Of a DNA stretch of 58,479 nt, positions 8,689 to 17,809 are shown in pieces. Source of the stretch: an uncultured Rhodopila sp. (GTDB lineage Bacteria > Pseudomonadota > Alphaproteobacteria > Acetobacterales > Acetobacteraceae). The position numbers and the translations under genes are program-made. The stretch lies in assembly GCF_903915725.1 (NCBI RefSeq), contig NZ_CAIWTY010000081.1, positions 1-58,479 of the forward strand, read 5' to 3'. The notes under the pieces are model-generated. The model ran no database searches. It saw nothing but the letters and a program-made list of their open reading frames with translations, and was not told where the DNA came from. Each line of letters opens with the position of its first letter. The stretch's first letter is position 1.

Positions 8689-9998
8689 GGGCTGCTCTCG
8701 GGCTCCGCCGCCGGGGGTTCGCGGCCGGCCAGCACCTTGTCCACGCGGCGGCCATCCATTTCCAGCACTTCGAAGCGCCAGCCGCCGAAAACGATGCGAT
8801 CCCCGGCGCGCGGCACCCGCCGCAGCAGCGCCAGCAGCAGGCCGGCGAGCGTGTGGTAGCTGCCCTCGGCCGGCAGGTCGGGCAGGTTCAGCCGGGCTTT
8901 CAGTTCGTCCACGGGAGTCATGCCGTCCAGGGTCATGGTCGTCTCGCCCTCCGGTCCCGGCACGCCGTCCTGATGCTCCGGACCGGATGCCTCGCCCACA
9001 ATCGCCTCCAGCACATCGCCGGCGGTCACCACGCCCTCGAAGCTGCCGTATTCGTCCATCACCAACGCCAGACCGAGAGTGTCGGATTTCAGCCGCTCCA
9101 GCGCATCCAGCGCGCTGACGGTGTCGGGGACGATCATCGGCTGGCGCAGGCTGGCGCCGACGGACAAATCGGCGCCGGCCAGCAGGCGGTCGAGCAGATC
9201 CTTGGCCTGCACCACGCCGACGACGTTGTCGATGGAGCGGTCGCAGACCACGAAGCGGGAATGCGGCGCGGCCTTCAGCGCGGCGGCGATCGCCTGCGCC
9301 GACATTGTGCGGTCGATCCAGGCGAGTTCCGTGCGCGGCGTCATGATGGCGCGTACCGGCTTGTCGGCGAGGCGAAGGACGCGCTCGATCATGTCGCGCT
9401 CCTCGTTTTCCAGCACGCCGGTCTTGGCGCCCTCGATCAGCAGGGCTTTCAGCTCCTCCTCCGTCACGGTCTGGCGGGACACCCGCTTGACGCCGAAGAT
9501 CCGCAGCACGGCGTTGGAGGATTTGCCGAGCAGCCAGACCGCCGGGGCGACGACGCGCGACAGCATCGCGACCGGACGGGCGACCCGGGCGGCCATCAGT
9601 TCCGGCGCGCGCAGGGCGAGTTGCTTCGGGACCAGCTCGCCGAGCACCAGGGTCAGGTAGGTCGTCAGGATGACGACGATGCCCAGTGCCAGGCTTTCGG
9701 CGTAGGGGGCGATGAGGGGGAACTGTTCCAGCCAGGCCTGCAGGTGGACGGCGAAGCGGGCGCCGCCGAACACGCCGGTCAGCACGCTGACCAGGGTAAT
9801 GCCGACCTGCACGGTCGGGAGGAATCGCTGGGGTTCGTCGGACAGGGCGCGGGCGGCGGCGGCGCCTTGGATGCCTTTGCGCTCCAGGACCGAGAGGCGC
9901 GCCCGCCGGGCCGAGACCAGAGCCAGTTCGCTGAGCGAGAACAGGCCGTTGACGATGATCAACAGCAGGATGACGGCGATTTCAAGACCGATATGCAT
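8685..9998 (-). CDS. CNNM/CorC-HlyC-type membrane protein with CBS domains
   Basis: Encodes 437 residues: a DUF21 transmembrane domain (about 1-190, four hydrophobic segments) with the Asn-Gly-Leu-Phe-Ser-x-x-Glu signature, a CBS pair (about 210-335) and a C-terminal transporter-associated CorC_HlyC domain (about 345-425). Family members act in magnesium/cobalt efflux or ion homeostasis at the inner membrane; the old label is hemolysin-like. Its last four bases overlap the start of the nucleotidyltransferase/HAD gene. No sign of degeneration. Confidence 0.92.
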   Translation of the reverse strand: MHIGLEIAVILLLIIVNGLFSLSELALVSARRARLSVLERKGIQGAAAARALSDEPQRFLPTVQVGITLVSVLTGVFGGARFAVHLQAWLEQFPLIAPYAESLALGIVVILTTYLTLVLGELVPKQLALRAPELMAARVARPVAMLSRVVAPAVWLLGKSSNAVLRIFGVKRVSRQTVTEEELKALLIEGAKTGVLENEERDMIERVLRLADKPVRAIMTPRTELAWIDRTMSAQAIAAALKAAPHSRFVVCDRSIDNVVGVVQAKDLLDRLLAGADLSVGASLRQPMIVPDTVSALDALERLKSDTLGLALVMDEYGSFEGVVTAGDVLEAIVGEASGPEHQDGVPGPEGETTMTLDGMTPVDELKARLNLPDLPAEGSYHTLAGLLLALLRRVPRAGDRIVFGGWRFEVLEMDGRRVDKVLAGREPPAAEPESSP

Positions 9999-10277
9999 AG
10001 GGCTTCCGGACGGCGGGTTCGGCGGGGAAGGCGTTCGCGTGAGGTGAACGCCAGGGCGCCGCCGCGATGATCAAGGCGATGTGCGATCCTGTAGCATAAC
10101 TTCGCCGGACGCATGAGGGGTGGGCTGGCGGCTCGAATGCGGCCGCCGGCCGCCGGTTCGGGGCCGATTCGTCGCTGCGGCCGAGCCAGCAGACCATTGT
10201 ATTTTAACAGGATTTTGTCTTTTTTTCGCATCCGTGTTTTATTAAATGTCGGGTTGTTAATAACCGGAGTGCATGAC

Positions 10278-10622
10278 GTGACGACATCGACAGCGACGTC
10301 CAAGGCGGCCCCGACGACCGAAGCGCGTGGCGCGACGATCATCGCGTTCCCGGCGCGTAAGCCCGCCGCCGCAACCCCCGTCGATGATCGTCTGACCGTG
10401 TCGCTCGCGAACCTGACGGCGGCGCTGGAGCAACAGCGCGCCGCGGTGGCGGCCTGGCGGGCGGTGCTGGGGGAATTGAAGAGCACCACCGCCGGGCTGC
10501 ATGAAAGCTTGCAGACTTATAACGCCAGCCTGGGGACGCTGAGCGAGGGCGTGGCAGCGGTGGGCGTCCGCGCCCGGGCGCTGGAGGAATGGGCGGACGA
10601 TATGGTCGCGGCGCATAGCTGA
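10278..10622 (+). CDS. Small helical/coiled-coil protein of unknown function
   Basis: Encodes 114 residues from a GTG start with GGAG 8 bases upstream; the longer frame opening at 10113 runs through non-coding sequence. The first 45 residues are Ala/Thr/Pro-rich and disordered; residues 46-114 look like two long amphipathic helices, somewhat phasin-like. No family can be named. It converges on the FAH-family gene with 11 bases between stops. Confidence 0.7.
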   Translation: MTTSTATSKAAPTTEARGATIIAFPARKPAAATPVDDRLTVSLANLTAALEQQRAAVAAWRAVLGELKSTTAGLHESLQTYNASLGTLSEGVAAVGVRARALEEWADDMVAAHS

Positions 10623-10633
10623 GGCTGGCGCGG

Positions 10634-11815
10634 CTACGCCAGCATCCCGCGCGTAGCCAGGTTGCGCATCAGCGCGGCCGTGCCGAACGTCCAGGCCTCG
10701 CAGCGATCCGTCGGCATCATCCGGTTCACCAGCCGCCCCAGCTTCGGCGCGGAGATCGTCACGATGTCTCCGAGACGATGAGTGAATCCCTGACCGGGCG
10801 CCTCGCGATCCTGAACCGGCGCGAACATCGTGCCGAGGAACAGCACCGCCCCGTCCGGATAGCGGTGATGCGCATTCACCATCTGCGACACCAGATCGGC
10901 CGGGTCGCGGCTGATCTTCGTGATCGAGGATGATCCGTCCAGCACGAATCCGTCGCGGCCTTCCACCCGCAGGGTTACGGTCGTCGACCGGATATCGTCC
11001 AGCCCGAACCCGGCATCGAAGAACCGCAGCAGCGGCCCGATGGCGCAGGACGCATTGTTGTCCTTCGCCTTGCCGAGCAGCAGGGCGGACCGTCCCTCGA
11101 CATCGCGCAGGTTGACGTCGTTGCCCAGGGTCGCGGCGACGATCCGCCCGGCGGAGGACACCGCCAGCACCACCTCCGGTTCCGGATTGTTCCAGGAGGA
11201 CGCTGGATGCAGTCCGGCATCCATGCCGGTGCCGACGGAGGCCATCGGCTGCGCCTTGGTAAAGATTTCCGCGTCGGGGCCGATGCCGACTTCCAGATAC
11301 TGGCTCCAGGCGCCCTGCGCGATCAGCACGTCCTTCAGCCGCATGGCCTCCGGCGATCCCGGCTTCAATTTCGAGAAATCGTCGCCGACGAGGCGGGTCA
11401 CCTCCTCGCGGATCGCGGCGGCGGCGGTGAGGTCGCCGCGGGCGCGTTCCTCGATCACCCGCTCCAGCATCGACACAGCGAATGTGACCCCGGCCGCCTT
11501 GATCGCGTGGAGGTCTATCGGCGCCAGCAGCCAGGGACGTTGCGGGTTGCGGGTGTCCGGCGGGGTGTTGGCCAGCAGCGCGTCGATCGCGCCGACAGGC
11601 TCGCCATAGGCGTGGCGCAGCGCGGCCGCCGGATCGTCTGCCTCGCACAGGTCGCGCATGGTCGGGAAGCGGCCGGAGATGTCGAACGCCATGCCCTGGC
11701 GGATCGCCACGACCGACGGGCCGTTCAACTCCGGCCGCCAGGCGCGTCCGGCCAGGGCGGCGTGTTCGGCGTCATCGGGCAGGCCGGCGCAGACCAGGGT
11801 TTGGAACGGGTTCAT
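10634..11815 (-). CDS. Fumarylacetoacetate hydrolase-family protein (GguC-like)
   Basis: Encodes 393 residues. The C-terminal half has the FAH fold signatures: a Glu-x-Glu metal pair in the Pro-Glu-Pro-Glu-Val region, an Asn-Asp-Val-Asn-Leu-Arg-Asp segment and a Gly-x-Ile-Val-x-Ile-Ser region. Length and order match the GguC-like subgroup, linked to acidic sugar or 2-keto-3-deoxy acid metabolism. The start at 11815 follows AAGGAGG; upstream in-frame codons look non-coding. Its exact substrate is unknown, and nothing in its neighbourhood shows a sugar pathway. Confidence 0.85.
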   Translation of the reverse strand: MNPFQTLVCAGLPDDAEHAALAGRAWRPELNGPSVVAIRQGMAFDISGRFPTMRDLCEADDPAAALRHAYGEPVGAIDALLANTPPDTRNPQRPWLLAPIDLHAIKAAGVTFAVSMLERVIEERARGDLTAAAAIREEVTRLVGDDFSKLKPGSPEAMRLKDVLIAQGAWSQYLEVGIGPDAEIFTKAQPMASVGTGMDAGLHPASSWNNPEPEVVLAVSSAGRIVAATLGNDVNLRDVEGRSALLLGKAKDNNASCAIGPLLRFFDAGFGLDDIRSTTVTLRVEGRDGFVLDGSSSITKISRDPADLVSQMVNAHHRYPDGAVLFLGTMFAPVQDREAPGQGFTHRLGDIVTISAPKLGRLVNRMMPTDRCEAWTFGTAALMRNLATRGMLA

Positions 11816-11961
11816 GGACGGACCTCCTTCGCTTGGGCGCAGCCTAGCCGAACCCCGCCCGGCGGGCCTAGACACGGTCCGCGTCCGCTGCCGCCACGGA
11901 TTTTGCGCCCACCCCGCCGCCACCTATATAAACAGATACCAATCACCGGGAGGACCACCTC

Positions 11962-12393
11962 ATGAAGCGTCTGTTCGGCGGACAGGAAACCACGGAAGAA
12001 CACTTTCCGGTCGAACACACCGAGGCGGAGTGGCGGGCCAAACTCGACCCGGCGCAGTTCAACGTGCTGCGCAAGCATGGCACCGAACGCGCCGGCACCA
12101 GCCCGTTGAACGCCGAAAAGCGCCCCGGAACCTTCGTCTGCGCCGGCTGCGGCAAGAAACTGTTCGGCGCGGACACCAAGTTCGAGAGCGGCACCGGCTG
12201 GCCCAGCTTCTTCCAGCCGCTGGAAGGCGCCGTCGGCACGACGGAGGACCGCAGCCTGTTCATGGCTCGCACGGAGGTGCATTGCGCCGATTGCGGCGGC
12301 CACCTCGGCCATGTGTTCCCCGACGGGCCGCGGCCGACGGGATTGCGCTATTGCATGAACGGCGTGGCGATGGCGTTCAAGCCGGAGGCGTAG
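11962..12393 (+). CDS. msrB: Peptide-methionine (R)-S-oxide reductase MsrB
   Basis: Encodes 143 residues. It reduces methionine-R-sulfoxide in proteins back to methionine. Zinc-binding pairs Cys60/Cys63 and Cys108/Cys111 are present, as are the Gly-Thr-Gly-Trp-Pro-Ser-Phe motif (78-84), the Gly-His-Val-Phe-Pro-Asp-Gly motif and catalytic Cys131 in Arg-Tyr-Cys-Met-Asn. No signal peptide, so it is cytoplasmic. Start has GGGAGG about ten bases upstream. It is divergent from the FAH gene across about 146 bases. Confidence 0.97.
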   Translation: MKRLFGGQETTEEHFPVEHTEAEWRAKLDPAQFNVLRKHGTERAGTSPLNAEKRPGTFVCAGCGKKLFGADTKFESGTGWPSFFQPLEGAVGTTEDRSLFMARTEVHCADCGGHLGHVFPDGPRPTGLRYCMNGVAMAFKPEA

Positions 12394-12491
12394 GAGCGTC
12401 GCGGGCATCCCGCCCGCCACCGCGCCACCGTTGCTCGCTGTAATCCTGCCATTTTGTGGCATCAGGCTGCTTCGCAGGTTAAGGAGCAGCC

Positions 12492-13463
12492 ATGAACTGG
12501 TCAGGTCGCAAGGTTTTCGTCACCGGAGGCGCGGGCTTCCTCGGCTCCAATCTCTGTCATGCGCTCGCCGCCCGCGGCGCCCGCGTCGTCGCGCTGGACG
12601 GCTTTCTGTTCGGCGGGGGCGCCAATCCGCGCAACCTCGACGGCGCGGAGGTGGAGTTCGTGCGCGGCGACATTCGCGAGATCGACCTCCGCCCGCTGTG
12701 CGAGGATGCAGCCGTCATCTTCAACCTCGCCGCGCAAACCAGCCATATGGGCGGGCAGGCGGATCCGCTGGCCGATATCGCGGTCAATGCGGTGGCGCAG
12801 GTGCGGCTGATCCAGGCTGCGCGCGAGGCCGCACCTGACGCCATCGTGGTGCATGCCTCCACGCGGCAGTTTTACGGACGCGTGGAAAAGCTGCCGGTGG
12901 ACGAGACCCAGCCGGTGGCGCCGCCCGACGCCAATGGCGTGTCGAAGTTCGCCGGTGAACAGTATTGGCTGCTGGAGCATCGCGTCCGCAACCGGCCGGT
13001 CGTCTCGCTGCGCCTGACCAACTGCTACGGTCCCCGCCTGCGCATCCGCGACGCGCGGCAGACCTTCCTCGGGATCTGGATTCGCTGCGTGCTGGAGGAT
13101 CGGCCGTTCGAGGTTTGGGGCGGCGACCAGTTGCGCGACATGACCTATGTCGATGACGTCACCAGCGCCTTCATCGCCGCGGCCGACCACCCGGAGTGCT
13201 TCGGCCGCATTTTCAACATCGGTGGCGCGCCGCCGGCCTCGCTGCACGAACTGGCGGAAATCGTGGTGCGCCTGTCGCGCGGCAACGCGCAATACACCAC
13301 GCGCGAGTTCCCGGCCGACAGGGCGCGGATCGACATCGGCAGCTACCACGCCGATGACCGGGCCTTCCGCGCCGCCTCCGGCTGGGCGCCCCAGGTGGGC
13401 CTGGAGGACGGCATCGGCCGGACACTCGATTGGTATCGCCCCCGGTTGAAAGACTACCTTTGA
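12492..13463 (+). CDS. NAD-dependent epimerase/dehydratase (extended SDR)
   Basis: Encodes 323 residues with the Thr-Gly-Gly-Ala-Gly-Phe-Leu-Gly nucleotide loop (11-18), Leu-Thr-Asn-Cys-Tyr-Gly-Pro-Arg and the Asp-Met-Thr-Tyr-Val-Asp-Asp motif. It resembles nucleotide-sugar epimerases/dehydratases. Where the catalytic Tyr of Tyr-x3-Lys is expected, the sequence reads Asn148-Gly-Val-Ser-Lys152; I recall homologues with Asn-Gly-x-x-Lys here, so this may mark a subfamily and not decay. AAGGAG precedes the start. Its stop overlaps the TTG start of the next gene (TTGA), so the pair probably makes an amino sugar donor for glycan or antibiotic-like modification. Confidence 0.88.
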   Translation: MNWSGRKVFVTGGAGFLGSNLCHALAARGARVVALDGFLFGGGANPRNLDGAEVEFVRGDIREIDLRPLCEDAAVIFNLAAQTSHMGGQADPLADIAVNAVAQVRLIQAAREAAPDAIVVHASTRQFYGRVEKLPVDETQPVAPPDANGVSKFAGEQYWLLEHRVRNRPVVSLRLTNCYGPRLRIRDARQTFLGIWIRCVLEDRPFEVWGGDQLRDMTYVDDVTSAFIAAADHPECFGRIFNIGGAPPASLHELAEIVVRLSRGNAQYTTREFPADRARIDIGSYHADDRAFRAASGWAPQVGLEDGIGRTLDWYRPRLKDYL

Positions 13464-14572
13464 TACCGCAAGCCGAACCCGGCGCCGGCTACCGGGCGCT
13501 GCGGGCGGAGATCGACGCGGCGGTGGCTCGCGTCCTGTCCTCCGGCTGGTATGTGCTTGGCCAGGAAGGCCGCGCGTTCGAGGCTGAGTTCGCGGCCTGG
13601 CTGGGCCTGCCGCACGCCATTGGCTGCGGCAACGGGACCGATGCGATCGCCCTGGCCTTGCGCGGGCTTGGCGTTGGCGCCGGCCGCAGCGTCGTCACCG
13701 TGTCGCACACCGCGGTCGCCACGGTGGCGGCGATCGGGATGGCCGGGGCGACGCCTCTGCTGGTCGATATCGAGCCCGTGCACTACACGATGGACCCGGA
13801 TGCGCTGCGCCGCGTGCTTGAAGATCCGCCGCCCGGCTTGCCGCCCATCGGCGCGGTGGTGGTGGTGCACCTGTACGGGCAGCCGGCGGATCTGGATCGA
13901 ATTGCGCCGCTGTGCCGCGAGCATCGGGTCGCGCTGATCGAGGACTGCGCCCAGGCGCATGGCGCCCGCCTGCACGGAAGACGCGTTGGCACGTTCGGCG
14001 ATGCGGCGACGTTCAGCTTCTATCCGACGAAGAACCTCGGCGCCCTGGGCGACGGCGGCGCGGTGGCGGTGGCGGACCCCCAATTGGCCGAGCGGATCGC
14101 CGCGCTGCGCCAATATGGCTGGCACAAGCATTACATCAGCGACGAGGTTGGGGTGAACAGCCGTCTGGATGAACTCCAGGCAGCGATACTCCGGGTCAAG
14201 CTGACACGTCTGGACAGTGGAAACGCCCGGCGCCGCGCAGTTGCCGCCGCCTATACCGCTGCGATCGACGGCAGTCCTCTGACCGCGCCACGGGTCCGAG
14301 ACGATGCCGAGCCGGTCTTTCATTTGTATGTCGCACGCACCGCACAGCGCGATGCGATCCAGATGCGGCTGCGGGAATCCGGTATCGGCACGGGCATCCA
14401 CTACCCCGTGCCGGTTCACCTGCAGCCCGCCTATGCAGGCCGGGTCGCGACGGGACCGGGCGGTTGTCCGGAAACCGAAGCCGCGTCGCGGGAGATACTC
14501 AGCCTGCCGCTGTATCCCGAACTGACGGATGAGCAGGTGGAGGCGGTCTGCGCCGCGCTACGCGGGCTGTAG
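13460..14572 (+). CDS. DegT/DnrJ/EryC1-family sugar aminotransferase
   Basis: Encodes 370 residues from a TTG start that overlaps the preceding stop as TTGA; alignment with the usual N-terminus of the family (Ile-Pro, then a helix into Tyr-x-Leu-Gly) favours this over a TTG at 13430. PLP-binding features: [15 protein letters not shown] and the catalytic Lys in Phe-Tyr-Pro-Thr-Lys-Asn-Leu-Gly. The family transfers an amino group to keto-sugars bound to nucleotides. Works with the adjacent epimerase; the final sugar is not predictable. Confidence 0.92.
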   Translation: MIPQAEPGAGYRALRAEIDAAVARVLSSGWYVLGQEGRAFEAEFAAWLGLPHAIGCGNGTDAIALALRGLGVGAGRSVVTVSHTAVATVAAIGMAGATPLLVDIEPVHYTMDPDALRRVLEDPPPGLPPIGAVVVVHLYGQPADLDRIAPLCREHRVALIEDCAQAHGARLHGRRVGTFGDAATFSFYPTKNLGALGDGGAVAVADPQLAERIAALRQYGWHKHYISDEVGVNSRLDELQAAILRVKLTRLDSGNARRRAVAAAYTAAIDGSPLTAPRVRDDAEPVFHLYVARTAQRDAIQMRLRESGIGTGIHYPVPVHLQPAYAGRVATGPGGCPETEAASREILSLPLYPELTDEQVEAVCAALRGL

Positions 14573-14681
14573 ACGACCGTATCCGTCACGGCCGTCCCCG
14601 GACGAGCCGGAGACGGGCGATGATGAAGGCGCTTATGGCGGAGCTTGTTGGCCTTGCGAGGCGGACACCGGCCCGTCACCG

Positions 14682-14770
14682 CGTCATGGCGGGCGCAGGC
14701 CCGCCATCCACGCCTTTGCCGCAGCCTGCACCGCATCAAGGCGTGGATGCCGACCTGCGTTGGCATGACG
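14682..14770. repeat. Dispersed palindromic repeat, copy 3
   Basis: GTCATG, a GGCGGG/CCCGCC arm, ATCCACGCC, a loop, GGCGTGGAT, a GCCGAC/GTTGGC arm, CATGACG. It sits in the gap between two converging genes. Confidence 0.85.
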
Positions 14771-14843
14771 TTTTGGCGTTTCGCCAAGCTATCGGCGTCT
14801 GCCAACAGACTTCGCCGTAAGAGCCATGATGAAAAGCGCGGTT

Positions 14844-15233
14844 CTACAACCCTTCGGCGCTCGTGGACCCGATGGCCGCCTGGATCGCTTGCAGGCAGGC
14901 GGCGCGGTCGCCGGCATTCAGGGCCTGAAGCGCCTGCGAAATCTGGCCGACGGCCGGGCTTTTGCTCGGGTCCTGGGTCTGGCCCAGGGGCACCGAGCGG
15001 TCCAGCAGGCGGGTCTGCGCCATCTCCAGCGATTCCTGTGCCACCGCCTTGCGGCCGGACGCGACGGCGCCCTGCGCCGCGCGCAGAAAATCCGATGGCC
15101 TGGCGTTCTCCCCGAGGTCCGGCGCCGGAAGGCCGGCGTGGATGACCGTCCGGTCGGACTCGGTCGCGGGCTGCGCCGGGGCGGTCAGCGGCAGGGACGC
15201 CAGCAGGGCGGCGGCGAAAGCAAGACTGCGCAT
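14844..15233 (-). CDS. Small exported protein of unknown function
   Basis: Encodes 129 residues with a clear signal peptide (Ala/Leu-rich, cleavage near Ala-Pro-Ala-Gln). The mature part is predicted helical, with a Gln-Ala-Leu-Gln-Ala-Leu-Asn segment and a single late Cys. The ATG at 15233 has AAAGGTG about 8 bases upstream. It looks like one of the short periplasmic helical proteins common in this group; no function can be assigned. Confidence 0.7.
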   Translation of the reverse strand: MRSLAFAAALLASLPLTAPAQPATESDRTVIHAGLPAPDLGENARPSDFLRAAQGAVASGRKAVAQESLEMAQTRLLDRSVPLGQTQDPSKSPAVGQISQALQALNAGDRAACLQAIQAAIGSTSAEGL

Positions 15234-15332
15234 TGTGCATGCACCTTTCAATCAACTGTTCCGTTCACAGGTGGCTACGCCGTTGGTGTGCCAAAACTAC
15301 GGCACGATCGGATTACGAAATGTTGAACCTGG

Positions 15333-16226
15333 TTAACGCCAGCGCCGGTGGAACCACAAATACTGCCCGGGGTTTTCCCGCACCCAGCCCTCGACGACCG
15401 ACGTGATCATCTGGGTCGTGGCAGCCACATCCACCTCACCGTCGGCGCCGCGCGGCAGCTCGTACGGACCTGTGGCCTCGATGCGGAACTTGCGGCCGGG
15501 CAGGCGGATGACCCGCACCCCCACCACCGGGCAATCGAACCGCCGCGCCAGCCGCGCAATCGAGGGATTGCCCTTGCAGCGGCGGCCGAAGAACGTGACA
15601 TCGACGCCGCGGGAGAAATGCTGGTCCACCAGCATGCCCAGGTGTTCCCCGGCGCTCAGCGCCGCCGCCATCTCCACCGCGGCCTGTGCCCGGGTGCGGA
15701 TCAGGCGGCCCATCAGCGGGGCGCGGATTCGCTCGATCTCCTTCGCCACCGCCTTGTTGTTCGGCATGCGGTAGACCACCGCCGAGGGCAGGCCATGCGC
15801 CGCGGCGGCGATGGCGGGTATCTCCCAGTTCGCCAGATGCGCGGCGAACACCAGGGCGGGCTTGCCGTCGGTGCGTAGCATTTCGAACATCGGCACGTCG
15901 TCGGTCTGGATGCGGCCGGTGTTGGGATGCTCGATGTCGAAGTCCCAGATCCGCGCCATGTGGACGTATTCGCCCGCGACGCGGCCGAGATTGTCCCAGG
16001 ACTCCTTCAGCGTCCGCCTGATCCAGGCCTCGTCCTTGTCCGGGAATGCAGCGCGCAGGTTGGCGAGGCCGATCTTGTGGGCGGGAAGAAGCGGGCCGAA
16101 GCGCCGGGCGACAAGGGCGGCGAAATCGGCGGCGCGATCCGGGTCAGCCCGCCGCAGCAGCCGGATCAGCCCCTTGACCACGCGCCCGAGCACGCGGTCG
16201 CCATACAGAATCAGGTGCCTACGCAC
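15333..16226 (-). CDS. LpxL/HtrB-type lysophospholipid acyltransferase
   Basis: Encodes 297 residues. It carries the His-x4-Glu acyltransferase motif (His-Leu-Ala-Asn-Trp-Glu, near 129) and Asp-Gln-His, with an N-terminal hydrophobic anchor. The family adds secondary acyl chains to lipid A at the inner membrane. Starts 4 bases after the stop of an alcohol-dehydrogenase-like gene, so it is the second gene of that transcript. Substrate could also be another lysolipid; the lipid A role is by family. Confidence 0.9.
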   Translation of the reverse strand: MRRHLILYGDRVLGRVVKGLIRLLRRADPDRAADFAALVARRFGPLLPAHKIGLANLRAAFPDKDEAWIRRTLKESWDNLGRVAGEYVHMARIWDFDIEHPNTGRIQTDDVPMFEMLRTDGKPALVFAAHLANWEIPAIAAAAHGLPSAVVYRMPNNKAVAKEIERIRAPLMGRLIRTRAQAAVEMAAALSAGEHLGMLVDQHFSRGVDVTFFGRRCKGNPSIARLARRFDCPVVGVRVIRLPGRKFRIEATGPYELPRGADGEVDVAATTQMITSVVEGWVRENPGQYLWFHRRWR

Positions 16227-16230
16227 GGGA

Positions 16231-17265
16231 TCAGAGTTCGATCAGCAGCTTGCCGAATACGTCGCGGCTCTCCAGCCGGGCCAGACCCGCCTCGAAATCC
16301 TCCAGCCCATACACCGTGTCGATCACCGGCTTCACCCCGGACGCGATCCGGTCCAGCGCCCGTGCCACTGCGGACAAAGGCGAGCCGAACGAGCCGATGA
16401 TGCGATACTGCTGCTGGAACAACTGCATCAGGTTGATGCTGGCGGTCGGGCCGGAGGTCGCGCCGCAGGTCACCAGCCGCCCGCCGCGCTTCATCGACAG
16501 CAGCGATCCTGCCCAGGTGTCGGCGCCGGTATGCTCGAACACGACGTCCACGCCCTTCTTTCCAGTCAGCTTCCGCACTACCCCCTCGAACCGGTCTTCG
16601 CGGTAGTTGATCACGTGATCCGCGCCGAGCGCCTTGGCCTTCTCGGCCTTGTCGGCGGAGCCGACGGTGGTGATCACCTTGCAGTCCAGCGATTTGGCGA
16701 TGCGGATGGCGATGCTGCCGATGCCGGAACCGCCGGCATGCACCAGCACCGTTTCGCCCGGCTCAAGTTGGGCATTGTCGAACAGCATGTGCTCGACGGT
16801 GCCATAGGCGACCGCGACGCAGGCGGCGTCCCGCAGGCTGACCGCATCCGGGATCTTCACAACCAGCCGGGCGGGATGGTTGGTGAGGTCCTGGGCGAAC
16901 CCGGCGACATGGAAGCCGCGCACCCCGGCGACGTTCTCGCACAGATTGTCGCGGCCGCGCCGGCAGGCGGGGCAAACGCCGCAGGTCAGCGCGGAGTAGG
17001 GCACGACCCGGTCGCCCGGCTGGACGGTGGTCACGCCATCCCCGACGGCGACGACCTCGCATGCGGATTCCGCCCCGACGGTCAGCGGATACAGGCGCTT
17101 GGCGAAAGCCATGCCGCGGAAGCCCCACACATCGATGTGGTTGAGGCCGACGACGCGGACACGCAACTGCACCTCATGCGCGCCGGGCGGCGGCGGGGCG
17201 TCCAGCTCCGTCACGGCAACCTGCCGATCGGCGAGAAGCTGGAGCGCGCGGTTTACAGCAGCCAT
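16231..17265 (-). CDS. Zinc-binding medium-chain dehydrogenase
   Basis: Encodes 344 residues of the MDR superfamily. A structural-zinc lobe with four cysteines (Cys-Gly-Val-Cys-Pro-Ala-Cys-x6-Cys) is visible, plus a Rossmann segment Ala-Gly-Gly-Ser-Gly-Ile-Gly-Ser for NAD(P). The first catalytic ligand position has Asn-His-Ile-Asp instead of the usual Cys, as in quinone-oxidoreductase-like members. Start at 17265 is chosen from N-terminal alignment; there is no strong ribosome-binding site. It leads the operon with the acyltransferase 4 bases downstream. Confidence 0.88.
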   Translation of the reverse strand: MAAVNRALQLLADRQVAVTELDAPPPPGAHEVQLRVRVVGLNHIDVWGFRGMAFAKRLYPLTVGAESACEVVAVGDGVTTVQPGDRVVPYSALTCGVCPACRRGRDNLCENVAGVRGFHVAGFAQDLTNHPARLVVKIPDAVSLRDAACVAVAYGTVEHMLFDNAQLEPGETVLVHAGGSGIGSIAIRIAKSLDCKVITTVGSADKAEKAKALGADHVINYREDRFEGVVRKLTGKKGVDVVFEHTGADTWAGSLLSMKRGGRLVTCGATSGPTASINLMQLFQQQYRIIGSFGSPLSAVARALDRIASGVKPVIDTVYGLEDFEAGLARLESRDVFGKLLIEL

Positions 17266-17400
17266 GGGGTGGAGAGTCCTGGTTGGTTCATGGCTGCCCA
17301 GTAAGCAGGCTTGGCGGCCAGGGCAACCCCTGCTTATTTTGGGTCGCGGCGGCATCACCGTTAACCCTTTGTTCAGATGCGGGGATGCATAAACAAAAAA

Positions 17401-17423
17401 CCGGTTGGGAATGGCCCAACCGG
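17401..17423. terminator. Perfect 9-bp hairpin next to an A-run
   Basis: CCGGTTGGG (17401-17409) pairs with CCCAACCGG (17415-17423). The A-run just left of it becomes TTTTTTG on the minus strand, so in that direction it is a textbook intrinsic terminator. In the plus direction it would be a 5' leader hairpin 7 bases before the GAGGAG of the tiny ORF. Confidence 0.7.
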
Positions 17424-17444
17424 CTTACTTGAGGAGAAATTGTG

Positions 17445-17525
17445 ATGTCGAAGCATCGCAACCTCTTGCCGAGGATACTGGTGAAGATTGGCGTCAAAGT
17501 CAAGATCACCGTCATCCGAAAGTAA
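17445..17525 (+). CDS. Candidate 26-residue cationic peptide
   Basis: ATG with an excellent ribosome-binding site, GAGGAG 8 bases upstream (17431-17436). The product has 26 residues, with Lys3, Arg5, Arg10, Lys14, Lys18, Lys20, Arg25 and Lys26 and no acidic residue; the second half alternates hydrophobic and basic residues (Val-Lys-Val-Lys-Ile-Thr-Val). It is enclosed between a perfect hairpin (17401-17423) and a second perfect hairpin (17531-17556). The layout suggests a real small gene, but length alone cannot prove it; a minus-strand small RNA is the main alternative. Confidence 0.5.
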   Translation: MSKHRNLLPRILVKIGVKVKITVIRK

Positions 17526-17530
17526 GAGGT

Positions 17531-17556
17531 CGGCTGGCCCGCTCGTGGGCCAGCCG
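17531..17556 (+). terminator. Hairpin after the 26-codon ORF
   Basis: CGGCTGGCCC (17531-17540) pairs perfectly with GGGCCAGCCG (17547-17556) around a 6-base loop, 5 bases after the stop codon. The following CTTCTC is only weakly T-rich. Confidence 0.55.
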
Positions 17557-17809
17557 CTTCTCGGGGAGCTTCGCCGGAATGGCCGGCCCTGGCCCGCGAA
17601 TAGTGGAAGTCAAAGACCGCAAAATACCGTTGTATGCTTCGATGCCCTGGAACAGGATTGCCGGATAACGACTTTTTGTTGGACGGCGATCCCGTAATGA
17701 TCGGCCAGCCGAACCGTCGCCCGCGGCTGTCACGTCCGTGGGCGCGCTTGTCAGGTCCGGGCGGCACGCCTACCGTCCGGCCCGCTGCAAATCCGGGGGG
17801 AGCGCCGCC

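Larger units (their letters stand above)
17266..17809. other. Intergenic region holding a tiny ORF and two hairpins
   Basis: Apart from the 26-codon ORF (17445-17525) and its flanking hairpins, no gene is seen in these 544 bases. From about 17560 on there is nothing I can identify until the ribosome-binding site of the 17810 gene. Confidence 0.5.

Noticed and set aside
10257..11648. 463-codon minus-strand frame over the FAH gene
   Set aside because: Arg/Gly-rich shadow of the FAH-family gene and antisense to the gene at 10278; no ribosome-binding site or family match.
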